This document shows positions 27,349 to 35,638 of a DNA stretch of 64,000 bases, piece by piece. The notes beneath the pieces were generated by a model. It made no database searches. It was not told the DNA's origin and saw only the letters and a program-made list of their open reading frames with translations. Origin of the DNA: Corynebacterium halotolerans YIM 70093 = DSM 44683. GTDB taxonomy: Bacteria > Actinomycetota > Actinomycetes > Mycobacteriales > Mycobacteriaceae. The translations under genes were made by a program, and so were the position numbers. The DNA is taken from positions 2,274,075 through 2,338,074 of the forward strand of contig NC_020302.1 in NCBI RefSeq assembly GCF_000341345.1. The letters are read 5' to 3'. Every line of letters begins with the position of its first letter. The stretch's first letter is position 1.

Positions 27349-29400
27349 TCAGCGCACGTCCGCCCCGGCCAGGCCGCGGCGGCGCAGCAGCGGGCCGACG
27401 TCCTTGGCCCGGCCGCGCAGCCGCTCGAAGGCCTCGCCGTACTCCACCGACGCGCCCTTGGACAGCACCAGCCCACGGAACTTCTCCCCCGCCCTGCGTG
27501 CCGCCTCATCCGATCCCGCGGCGCCGGCGGCACCGGTCTCGGTGAACCAGTCGAAGCCGTCGGCGTCCAGGGCCTCGGCCCACAGGTAGGAGTAGTAGCC
27601 GGCCGAGTAGCCGCCGGCGAAGATGTGGTTGAAGTAGGTCGAGCGGTAGCGCGGGGCCAGCTCCTCGACGTCCAGGCCCGCCTCGGAAAGCGCGCGCTCC
27701 TCGAACGCGTGGATCGCGTCGAGCGACACGCCCACCGCCTCAGCCTCCTCCGGGGTCAGTGAGTGCCAGGCCAGGTCGATGATCGCGGCGGCGAGGTACT
27801 CGGAGGTGGCGAAGCCCTGGCCGAACTGGCGTGCCTCGACGACCGCGTCGAGCAGCTCATCCGGGATGACCTCACCGGTGTCCACGTGGCGGGCGAAGTT
27901 GCGCACCACGGCCGGGTCGAAGGCCCAGTTCTCGTTGATCTGGGAGGGGAACTCCACCCAGTCGCGCGGCACGGAGGTGCCGGAGAACGAGGGGTAGCGC
28001 ACATCGGAGAGCAGGCCGTGCAGTCCGTGGCCGAACTCGTGGAACAGGGTGGTCACCTGGTCCATGCTCAGCAGCGGCTGGGAGCCGTCGACCGGCTTGG
28101 CGATGCCCAGGACGTTGACCACCACGGGGCGCTTGCCCAGCAGCCGCGACTGGTCGACGAAGGTGCTCATCCACGCCCCGCCGCGCTTCGAGGGCCGGGC
28201 GAAGTAATCGGTCAGCAGCAGGCCCAGGCCGGTGCCGTCGGCGTCGAGCACCTCCCACACGTCGACGTCGTCGTGGTACCCCGCCAGATCGGGACACCGC
28301 ACCACGTCGATGCCGTACAGGCGCCGGGCGGCGAAGAACACGCCGTCGACGAGCACCTGGTCCAGCGGGAAGTACCTGCGCAGCTCGTCCTCGTCGAGGT
28401 TGAGGTCGCGTTCGCGGAGCTTCGACTCCCAGTAGGGCCAGTCAGCGCCCTCCACCGGTACGTCGGCCAGCTCCCCGGCCAGCTTGCGCTCGGCCGCCGC
28501 GTTCGCCGAGGCCGCCGGAGCCAGGTCGAAGAGCAGGTCGCGGGCGGCGGATGCGTCACCGGCGGTCTCCTCGGCGATGACGTAGTCGGCGTGGGTGTCG
28601 TAGCCGAGCAGGCGGGCCCGCTCCGCGCGCAGGCGCACCGCCTCCAGCAGCACGGGCACGTTGGTCCCGGTGCCGCGGGCCTGCGAGGCCTCGTACAGCC
28701 GGGCGCGGGCGGCCGGGTCCTCGAGTACCGCCTGGTCGGACTGCACGGTGGGCAGCTCGATGGGAAGGACCCACCCGTCCGTGCCGGTCTCGGCAGCGTA
28801 GGCGGCGGCCGCCTCAACGCGCGAGGTCGACAGGCCGGCGAGCTCCTCGGCGTCATCGAAGCGCACGGCCAGCTGCCTCGTGTCGGCCAGCAGGTTGCGG
28901 CCGAACTGCTCGCTCAGCACCGACAGCCGCTGGTTGAGTTCGGACAGCCGCGCCTTACCCGCCTCATCCAGGGCGGCACCGCGGCGCTCGAAGCGGCGCA
29001 GCAGCCAGGAGTGCAGGCGGGCCGACTCGGCGTCGTCGGGGACGGAGACGTCGCGGATGCGGGCGTAGAGCTGCGCGTTCTGGTAGATCGCGTCGGTGTG
29101 GGCGGACAGCCGCGGCACGATGTCGGCGGCCACGGCGTCCATCTCCTCGTTCGAGTCGGTGCCCTGCAGGTTGAAGAACCAGGCGGCCACCCGCTTGAGC
29201 GTCTGCCCGGAGGCCTCGAGTGCTTCGACGGTGTTGCCCCACGTCGGCTCGGCGGCGTCGACGATGGCGGCGATCTCCGCGTTGTGCTCGTCGAGCGCGG
29301 CGTCGAAGGCCGGGGGCACGTGCTCGAGCCGGATGTCGGCGAACGGCGGGAGCTCGTACGGCAGCGGCGAGGGGGTCAGCAACGGGTTCTTCACAGTCAT
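27349..29400 (-). CDS. dcp: M3-family oligopeptidase / peptidyl-dipeptidase
   Basis: Zinc metallopeptidase of family M3 (Dcp/oligopeptidase A group) that degrades short peptides in the cytoplasm. The zinc motif HEFGH is in MDQVTTLFHEFGHGLHGLLSDVRY (about residues 447-470), with the distal Glu region and the HIFAGGYSAGYYSYLWAEALDADGF C-terminal signature. 683 residues is normal and there is no signal peptide. Whether it is a dipeptidyl carboxypeptidase or an endopeptidase cannot be decided by motif. Its start is only 32 bp from that of the divergent esterase. Confidence 0.92.
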   Translation of the reverse strand: MTVKNPLLTPSPLPYELPPFADIRLEHVPPAFDAALDEHNAEIAAIVDAAEPTWGNTVEALEASGQTLKRVAAWFFNLQGTDSNEEMDAVAADIVPRLSAHTDAIYQNAQLYARIRDVSVPDDAESARLHSWLLRRFERRGAALDEAGKARLSELNQRLSVLSEQFGRNLLADTRQLAVRFDDAEELAGLSTSRVEAAAAYAAETGTDGWVLPIELPTVQSDQAVLEDPAARARLYEASQARGTGTNVPVLLEAVRLRAERARLLGYDTHADYVIAEETAGDASAARDLLFDLAPAASANAAAERKLAGELADVPVEGADWPYWESKLRERDLNLDEDELRRYFPLDQVLVDGVFFAARRLYGIDVVRCPDLAGYHDDVDVWEVLDADGTGLGLLLTDYFARPSKRGGAWMSTFVDQSRLLGKRPVVVNVLGIAKPVDGSQPLLSMDQVTTLFHEFGHGLHGLLSDVRYPSFSGTSVPRDWVEFPSQINENWAFDPAVVRNFARHVDTGEVIPDELLDAVVEARQFGQGFATSEYLAAAIIDLAWHSLTPEEAEAVGVSLDAIHAFEERALSEAGLDVEELAPRYRSTYFNHIFAGGYSAGYYSYLWAEALDADGFDWFTETGAAGAAGSDEAARRAGEKFRGLVLSKGASVEYGEAFERLRGRAKDVGPLLRRRGLAGADVR

Positions 29401-29432
29401 GGAATCCCATGGTAGTTGGTAGCGTTATCGCC

Positions 29433-30710
29433 ATGGTCCCGGAAGCCCACGTCACGCTCACCTGCCCCGCCGGCACGATCACCGGCCTGGACGACGGCAC
29501 GGTCCGGCGTTTCCACTCCATCCCCTACTCCGAAATTCCGGGCGACTTCGCCGACGCCGGCCGCGCCCGCCCCGCCACCATCGACGCCACCAGCCCGCGC
29601 CCGAAGGACATCGCGCTGTCCGTGACGACGCCGGCCGGAGCGCGCCCGGACGACGACCTGCCCGTGATCGTCTACATCCACGGCGGACGCTTCGAGTACG
29701 GCACCCACGAGGACCCGCGTGCCGACGGCCGCGCCAACGCCTCCCGCGGCGTGGTCACCGTCCAGCTCGGCTACCGCGTCGGGCTGGCGGGCTTCGCCCG
29801 CTTCCACGACGACGAGCCCGACCGCTACCGCGGCATCGACGACTGCCAGCTGGGCCTGGAGTGGGTGCAGCGCAATATCGAGGCCTTCGGCGGCGACCCC
29901 ACCAACGTCACGCTCTACGGCCAGTCCGCCGGCGCGACGACCGCGCTGTGGCTGATGCGCCGCGACCACTACCGCGGGGCTTTCCGACGCGTCGTCGCCA
30001 GTTCACCGTGCTATCCGCGCGCCGACTTCGCCGCCCGCAAAGCCTCGCTGCGCCGGGCGCTCGGCAAACCGGTGACCCGCGAGGCGCTCTCGGCGATCGA
30101 GCCCGAGAAGCTCAAGCGCGGCTACCGGCGTTTCCGCAGCCGGCACGGGCTGGACATGGCGCTGGGCCCCGCCCCCTTCGACGGCACGCAACTGTCCGAT
30201 GTCCCGCTCGTGCTGACCTCCATGCGCGACGAGTTCTACCACATGCCCGCCGGGGTGAAGATCGACCGTACGCCGCTGAGCGCGCAGGCCGTGAAGCTGC
30301 TGGCCCGCCCCATGGGGGTGAGCGGCCCGGTCGACGACTGGCTGGCCGCCGCCCGTAAGATCGACCCGGAGCGACTGGCCGGCCGGCTCATCGGCGACTC
30401 CGCCAACCGCCGCTGGGTCTCCCAGGCCGGCGACGAGGCCCCGGGCCCCACCTGGATGATGGAGTTCACCTCCGATCACGGCCCCGCGCTGCACTGCGCG
30501 GAGATCCCCTACCTGTTCGGCGTGCAGGAGGGTCCGACGGCCGAGCTGCTCAACGGCTGGCTCGCCGACTTCGCGCGCGGGAAGGAGCCGGGCTGGGAAC
30601 AGTACTCCCCGGGCACCGGTAGAATTGTTCAACGCGTGAACCTAACAACCTATAAGATGAACGCAATAAGTGACCCCCTCCGGATGGTGAGGGAGGCATT
30701 CCACCCCTGA
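29433..30710 (+). CDS. Type-B carboxylesterase family protein
   Basis: Alpha/beta hydrolase of the carboxylesterase type B family, 425 residues, no signal peptide. PVIVYIHGGRFEYGTHED (about 82-99) holds the oxyanion-hole HGG; the nucleophile elbow is NVTLYGQSAGATTALWLM (Ser in GQSAG, about residue 170); a late His region is SDHGPALHCAEIPYLFG (about 345-361). Substrate unknown. The ATG at 29433 sits 7 nt after a TAGCGT hexamer, compatible with leaderless transcription. The maltokinase-like gene follows after 14 bp. Confidence 0.88.
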   Translation: MVPEAHVTLTCPAGTITGLDDGTVRRFHSIPYSEIPGDFADAGRARPATIDATSPRPKDIALSVTTPAGARPDDDLPVIVYIHGGRFEYGTHEDPRADGRANASRGVVTVQLGYRVGLAGFARFHDDEPDRYRGIDDCQLGLEWVQRNIEAFGGDPTNVTLYGQSAGATTALWLMRRDHYRGAFRRVVASSPCYPRADFAARKASLRRALGKPVTREALSAIEPEKLKRGYRRFRSRHGLDMALGPAPFDGTQLSDVPLVLTSMRDEFYHMPAGVKIDRTPLSAQAVKLLARPMGVSGPVDDWLAAARKIDPERLAGRLIGDSANRRWVSQAGDEAPGPTWMMEFTSDHGPALHCAEIPYLFGVQEGPTAELLNGWLADFARGKEPGWEQYSPGTGRIVQRVNLTTYKMNAISDPLRMVREAFHP

Positions 30711-30724
30711 GCAGGAAGGAGCGG

Positions 30725-31870
30725 GTGTCCGTGACAGCTCAGCTCACGAAGATACTGGCCGACCGACAGCCCCCCGACGCCGCTGTATCCGGGGACCCCG
30801 AGATCACCGTCATCTCGCGCACGCCCTTCGACGGGGGCGAGCACGTCATCGCCTCCACCGGCGGAACCGGGCTCGTTCAGGTGCTTCTCGACGCCGAGGG
30901 CAACGAGCTCACCGGCGCGGGCGTCACCGTCTTCGGTCAGGCCCTGGCCGCCGGCGACCCGCCCGGCGCGGCGGCGCTCCACGGGGAGATGCCCGCCGGA
31001 CTGACCGGCCGGGTCCTGCCCGGCGACCGGGCCAACACCCTGCTGATCTACGCCGACGACACCGGCCGCGACCGGGTCGTGGTCAAGGTCTACCGCCACC
31101 TCGAGCCGGGCCCGCACCCGGAGGTCGAGGTGCTCTCCGCCATCCCGAGCGCCTTCGTGCCCGACCTGCTCGGCCACGTCACCACGGACATCGACGGCGA
31201 GACCTACACCCTGGCGACCGTCCAGCGGTTCCTGGACGGTGCCGACGGGTTCCACCACACCGCCGAGCACGCCGCGGCGCAGATGTTCTCCTACCGGGTC
31301 ACCCACCGCTTCGCCGAGACCCTCCGGATGATCCACGACAGCCTGGCGATGGCCTTTCCCACGACCACCGTGCCGGTGGAGGACGTGACAGGTGGACTGG
31401 AGCAGAGGCTCGACGGTTTCCTCGGGCACAACTCCGAGCTGGACCAGCAGGCCGACTGGATCCGGGAGTTCTACCGCAGTCTGACCGGCCCGTGCGACCT
31501 CCAGCGCGTCCACGGCGACCTGCACCTGGGCCAGACCCTCTACGACGACACGAACTGGCTGTTCCTCGACTTCGAGGGCGACGCCCGTCTCCCCTTCGCC
31601 GAACGCAGGCGCCCCGACACCCCGCTGCGCGACGTCGCGGGGGTACTCAACTCGCTGTACCACGCCAGCGAGGGCCAGCGCGCCTGGCTCACAAAGACCT
31701 CCGAGGTCTTCTTCGACGGCTACGGCCACTCCGAGGATTCCCCGCTGCTGACCGCCCTTCGCATCGACCGCATCGTGCAGGACGTGCTCCGGGAGACAGA
31801 GCAGCGCCCGGACATGGTCGACCTGCCGCTGCGGGCCCTGCCGTATCTACGCGCCAAGGCCGGCGCGTAG
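30725..31870 (+). CDS. Maltokinase-like protein (no adjacent treS)
   Basis: A 381-residue kinase of the maltokinase/aminoglycoside phosphotransferase fold. The catalytic segments are [49 protein letters not shown] (about 258-306), retaining the HGDLHLGQ loop and DFEGD metal site, aligned with the second copy at 41132. The first about 90 residues form the maltokinase N-cap. GTG 30725 has GGAAGGA 4 nt upstream; GTG 30731 is an alternative. It sits between an esterase and idi, the place where C. glutamicum keeps treS and its maltokinase partner, but treS here is at 39 kb. It may phosphorylate maltose or another sugar. Confidence 0.82.
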   Translation: MSVTAQLTKILADRQPPDAAVSGDPEITVISRTPFDGGEHVIASTGGTGLVQVLLDAEGNELTGAGVTVFGQALAAGDPPGAAALHGEMPAGLTGRVLPGDRANTLLIYADDTGRDRVVVKVYRHLEPGPHPEVEVLSAIPSAFVPDLLGHVTTDIDGETYTLATVQRFLDGADGFHHTAEHAAAQMFSYRVTHRFAETLRMIHDSLAMAFPTTTVPVEDVTGGLEQRLDGFLGHNSELDQQADWIREFYRSLTGPCDLQRVHGDLHLGQTLYDDTNWLFLDFEGDARLPFAERRRPDTPLRDVAGVLNSLYHASEGQRAWLTKTSEVFFDGYGHSEDSPLLTALRIDRIVQDVLRETEQRPDMVDLPLRALPYLRAKAGA

Positions 31871-32401
31871 CTCGGGGCGCGCCAGCTCCTCGATCAGCCA
31901 GGGGCTGAACGCGAACGGGGCGGCGTCCACGGCGGCGATGAGCTCGCCGGGTGCCACCCACGCCAGTTCCTCAATCTCCTCCGGGTTGGGGTCCGGCTGC
32001 GCGCCCCGCGCGAGGCGCGCGATGTACACGGGGCAGATCTCCCACTCGACGATGCCGCTGGAGTCGACGGCCCGGTAGCGGAAATCGGGCACGGCCTCGG
32101 TGATCTCGACGATCGCGTCCTCCGCGTACCCGAGTTCCTGAACCGAGCGGCGGCGGATGGCGTCGACGTTCGGCTCATCGGGGCCGGGGTGGCCGCAGAA
32201 GCTGTTGGTCCACACCCCGGGCCACGTCTTCTTGCCCAGGGCCCGCCGGGTCATGAGCAGGCGGCCGTCCCCGTCGAGCAGGAACGTGGAGAAGGCGAAG
32301 TGCAGCGGAGTGTCCTCGGTGTGGACGGTGGCCTTCGGCGCGGTGCCGGCGGGCCGGCCGTGCTCATCGGCCAGGACCACCAGTTCAACATCGTGAGTCA
32401 T
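31847..32401 (-). CDS. idi: Isopentenyl-diphosphate delta-isomerase, type I
   Basis: Interconverts IPP and DMAPP in isoprenoid synthesis. The 184-residue Nudix-fold protein has the catalytic Cys in TWPGVWTNSFCGHPGPDEP (about residues 58-76), the metal-binding RRSVQELGY segment and the active-site Glu region VEWEICPVYIARL (about 115-128). Size and motifs fit type I Idi. It converges with the maltokinase-like gene, overlapping its 3' end by 24 bp. Confidence 0.95.
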   Translation of the reverse strand: MTHDVELVVLADEHGRPAGTAPKATVHTEDTPLHFAFSTFLLDGDGRLLMTRRALGKKTWPGVWTNSFCGHPGPDEPNVDAIRRRSVQELGYAEDAIVEITEAVPDFRYRAVDSSGIVEWEICPVYIARLARGAQPDPNPEEIEELAWVAPGELIAAVDAAPFAFSPWLIEELARPELRAGLGA

Positions 32402-32433
32402 GACCCCACCCTAGCGGGGGACGGGGCCGGGGC

Positions 32434-34230
32434 CTATCCCCTGGCCCAGGCGCCGATCACCCCGGGCACAACCGGCCCGCGGTCGCCGAGCAGCGCGGCG
32501 ACATTGGTGTCCTCCTCCACCGTCGACGTCACGGTGCGCACCTTCGCGGATTTCGACTGCTGGCCGGCCCCCGCCAGCGGCGCACCCATCATCGGCATCA
32601 TCCCGCGCGCACCCGCCGGAGCGGTACCCGCCACACCACCCCGCGGGCCAGCACCCGCGGCGGGCTGGGAGGAAGCCCCCGCGCCCGCCCCGGGATTCGG
32701 GACGGCCCCCGGAACACCACCGCCTGCCGCCGGCACACCGGCCCGGCCACCGACGCCGGTACCGACGCCCGCGCCGACACCCGCGCCGGCAACACCACCG
32801 GACACACCACGGCCCACCGGGGAAACGGGCATGCCCGGGGCGGCGGCGCGTCCGACCGGCGCGCCGGGCACCGCCCCGATTCCCGTCGTGGCGGCCGCCG
32901 AGGTCCCGCCCAGCGGGGAACGTGCGCCCATCGGGGCCATGGGGCCGACGACCGGGGTGGCGGCACCACCGGCACCACCGGCGCCGCCGGTGCCCGTGCC
33001 CGAGCCGCCGATACCGACACCCGCCGGGATTCCCGGGGCCGCGCCGGTCCCCAGGCCGGTCCCGGATCCTGTGACGCCGGCACCGGTGAGCGGGGAGATA
33101 TTCGGCAGCGAAGTCCCGGCGTTGGCGGCGGAGGTGGCGATCTCCCCCGGCCGCAACGCCGCCTCCGGTACCGGGGCCGCCCCACCCACCGACGCGAGGT
33201 CGGCGGTCCGGCTGTCGACGGCGGAGAACTGCCCCGCCGTGCCCGCCTGGCGCAGCGCCCCCAACGCGTCGGTCACGGCTCCTGTACCCGGGGCGCGCAG
33301 TCCGGAGGCGTCGTGCTTGTCCCCGGTGCCCTCGACGTCCGTCATCCCGAGGGCGACTTCCCCACCACCCCCGGCACCTCCCTCCATGGACATGAGGTTG
33401 CGGATCGGCGGCATGCCGGTGAGCACCGACGGGGTGAACGTGGCCGGGAACGACGCGAGGAAACTCTGCTCGGCGGCCGCACGGGCCACCGGATCCTGGA
33501 TGGTGGCCAGCGCGACCCGGGCCATGTTGACCTGGTGGGCGCCCTGCGACTTGATGGCCGCGAGCTTCTCCACCGACTGCCCCATGACCGCGGAGTTCTG
33601 CGCGAACGTCTCCCCCGCCTGAGCGACCTCGGAGATCTTCTCGACGGCCGCGTCAATGACGTCGCCGCCGTTGCTGCCGGCCAGGCCCTGCGACACCGAG
33701 TGCAGTCCCTGGGCGATGGACGAGATGTCCGCGGACAACTGCTTCCACGTCTCCGAGGCCAACACGGACTCGGCGATCTTCGTCGCGGTGAAGTCCGCGG
33801 AGAGCTGGTTGATCGACAGCGCCGGCGTGATCATCGGCGGAGTGAAACTGAAGTTCTCGAAGCGCGGCGTCGGACGGGTCGGAAACGAGACGGCGTCGTC
33901 CCCGATGACCCCGCCCTCGTCCGCGATCTCCATGCCCCGCTCGACGAAGGCGTTCTGGCCGGTGAGCGCGCGGTAGCTCGCGCCGAGTGCCTGGCCGAGC
34001 CAGTCGATCTGCTCGGCGTAGGAGTTCAGGACAGTGAGTGCCGAACCGGCGCCTCCCGTGAGCACGCCCCCATGGCCACCCCCGAGCTGGTCCAGGCCGG
34101 AGACTCCGGAGTAGCTGCCGTCGAGTCGTGACTGGATCGCCTGTTTGGCAGTGGTCGCGGCGTTGGTGTGCAGCGACTTGAGTTGCGTGATCGATCCTTG
34201 AATTGAAGCCGGATCAAGCTGTACTTCCAT
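32434..34230 (-). CDS. PPE/WXG-like helical protein with long Gly/Ala/Pro tail
   Basis: A 598-residue protein. The N-terminal about 250 residues are helical and resemble the PPE/WXG100-like fold used by type VII substrates and partners (MEVQLDPASIQGSITQLKSLHTNAATTAKQAI; a WLG turn at 77-79; QVNMARVALATIQDP). From about 360 the chain is low-complexity Gly/Ala/Pro/Val/Thr until a short conserved-looking tail (RTVTSTVEEDTNVAALLGDRGPVVPGVIGAWARG). No signal peptide, so type VII or no export. The start at 34230 lies 17 nt inside the upstream lipoprotein gene, indicating translational coupling. Assignment of the fold is by pattern only. Confidence 0.6.
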   Translation of the reverse strand: MEVQLDPASIQGSITQLKSLHTNAATTAKQAIQSRLDGSYSGVSGLDQLGGGHGGVLTGGAGSALTVLNSYAEQIDWLGQALGASYRALTGQNAFVERGMEIADEGGVIGDDAVSFPTRPTPRFENFSFTPPMITPALSINQLSADFTATKIAESVLASETWKQLSADISSIAQGLHSVSQGLAGSNGGDVIDAAVEKISEVAQAGETFAQNSAVMGQSVEKLAAIKSQGAHQVNMARVALATIQDPVARAAAEQSFLASFPATFTPSVLTGMPPIRNLMSMEGGAGGGGEVALGMTDVEGTGDKHDASGLRAPGTGAVTDALGALRQAGTAGQFSAVDSRTADLASVGGAAPVPEAALRPGEIATSAANAGTSLPNISPLTGAGVTGSGTGLGTGAAPGIPAGVGIGGSGTGTGGAGGAGGAATPVVGPMAPMGARSPLGGTSAAATTGIGAVPGAPVGRAAAPGMPVSPVGRGVSGGVAGAGVGAGVGTGVGGRAGVPAAGGGVPGAVPNPGAGAGASSQPAAGAGPRGGVAGTAPAGARGMMPMMGAPLAGAGQQSKSAKVRTVTSTVEEDTNVAALLGDRGPVVPGVIGAWARG

Positions 34231-34843
34231 TTTGTACCCCCAGTTGAAAGTAGATCGCTTCCAGGTAGTCAATAGCTTCGCCACAGAGGTCTTCTCTGCT
34301 CGGAATTGGCCGTCCCGACGTGTATGCCACTGTCCATCGTCCCTTGGTGGTGTGAATCGCAGCAGTACATGCGTTCTCCGTCCCCTCCCCCATGTGATGG
34401 ACATAGACCCCAGGAACCTCCGAGTTTGCGTCCTCCGAGATCATGAACCCCAGGTCCCGGACCCGCTGCTTCGGGACGACATCCCCCGCCATCGTCAGCA
34501 GTTCCATCCTCGCACCCTGCGAAGCCGCGGGATAAGAACAGGTCACTGACTTCATCGGACTGTAAAACGGCTCCGACACCATCTCCCCGAGCCCCACGGA
34601 ATCCAGCACCTCCCGAGGTATCTCGGTGCACGGGTCGAACACGACGAACTCGTCGTGCTCGGCGTTGAACTCCCCGAGCTCCACCACGGGCTCGGCCGCC
34701 TCCACGGTTTCCGCGACCTCCACCTGTGATTCCCCTGCCGAGGGGGCGTCGTCAAGCACGACGTCACCCTGCGGGGTGCAGGCGGTGAGCAGCAGCGCGG
34801 CCACCCCCGCCAGCAGCGGAAGCAGCATGGTTCGGATGGGCAT
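34214..34843 (-). CDS. DUF3558-type lipoprotein
   Basis: A 209-residue lipoprotein: signal and lipobox MPIRTMLLPLLAGVAALLLTAC (Cys at about 22), an acidic linker, then FDPCTEIPREVLDSVGLGE ... TCSYP ... CTAAIHTTKGRWTVAYTS ... DLCGEAIDYLEAIY, the Cys-containing core characteristic of DUF3558 lipoproteins of mycolic-acid bacteria. It overlaps the PPE-like gene by 17 bp on the same strand; DUF3558 genes are often found with such partners. Function unknown. Confidence 0.8.
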   Translation of the reverse strand: MPIRTMLLPLLAGVAALLLTACTPQGDVVLDDAPSAGESQVEVAETVEAAEPVVELGEFNAEHDEFVVFDPCTEIPREVLDSVGLGEMVSEPFYSPMKSVTCSYPAASQGARMELLTMAGDVVPKQRVRDLGFMISEDANSEVPGVYVHHMGEGTENACTAAIHTTKGRWTVAYTSGRPIPSREDLCGEAIDYLEAIYFQLGVQNGSTA

Positions 34844-34967
34844 GGGCGGATCCCCTCGGTGTCCGGGTCAGGCCGCTGTCGGCGGCCCGGAGCACGTGCG
34901 ACACGGGGTCGGCAGGCGTGCTCACCGTACTTGGACTGCCGCGGACGCCACCCGGTTCCCGGGAGGA

Positions 34968-35486
34968 TCAGATATTGAGGTTGCCGGCGAAGATCACGTT
35001 GCCCACCTGCAGCTCGGCGTCCCACAGCAGGCCGGGGCCGTCCTCGAAGGCGTAGCGGACATTGGTGATCGCCTGGGAACCCAGCGGCAGGTCGAGGCCG
35101 CTGGTGATGCCGGAGGTGTCGTCGTCCATCAGCTCGACGTCGACGGTGCCGCCCATGCCGTCGGAACGGGTCAGGGTGGGCGGCTCGATGGCGTCCGGGG
35201 GCAGGGGCTCCTCGTTGAGGTTCTTGACCGCCAGCGTGATCACCGTGCCGCCGTTCGTGCCGTAGTTCGCGCCCTGGTAGGTCCACTCCACGTTCAGTCC
35301 CGGATCCTCGACGGTCTCGTAGAGGCTCTCCGCCTCGACCGGATCGACCTCATCGGGCTGGGCCACGGGGGTCTCGGAGGTGGTGACCGAGATGGTCTCC
35401 TCCACGTCACCGTTGCCGTTTCCGCCGCAGCCCGCCAGGAGCAGCGCGGACACGGCCACGGGGACGCCGACGCGGATCAACTTCAC
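34968..35486 (-). CDS. Lipoprotein, function unknown
   Basis: A 172-residue lipoprotein. The GTG at 35486 gives MKLIRVGVPVAVSALLLAGCGGNGNGDVEE with the lipobox LLAGC (Cys about residue 20) and an AAAGG ribosome site 7 nt upstream. The mature part has an acidic spacer and a beta-rich domain (NYGTNGGTVITLAVKNLNEEPLPPDAIEPPTLTRSDG ... LPLGSQAITNVRYAFE), reminiscent of small immunoglobulin-like DUF4352-type domains. Divergent from the ABC exporter. Confidence 0.75.
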   Translation of the reverse strand: MKLIRVGVPVAVSALLLAGCGGNGNGDVEETISVTTSETPVAQPDEVDPVEAESLYETVEDPGLNVEWTYQGANYGTNGGTVITLAVKNLNEEPLPPDAIEPPTLTRSDGMGGTVDVELMDDDTSGITSGLDLPLGSQAITNVRYAFEDGPGLLWDAELQVGNVIFAGNLNI

Positions 35487-35638
35487 GGTGTTGCCTTTCG
35501 ACGGTGGACGACGCTGGACTGTCCCATAGAGTACCGCCGATACGCTCGGATCGCGGGCGAACCCCGCCCCGGTGGCATAATGAATCATTTGCCCGCCACC
35601 CCCGCCCGCACTCGGACCTCCGACCTGAAGAGAGCACA

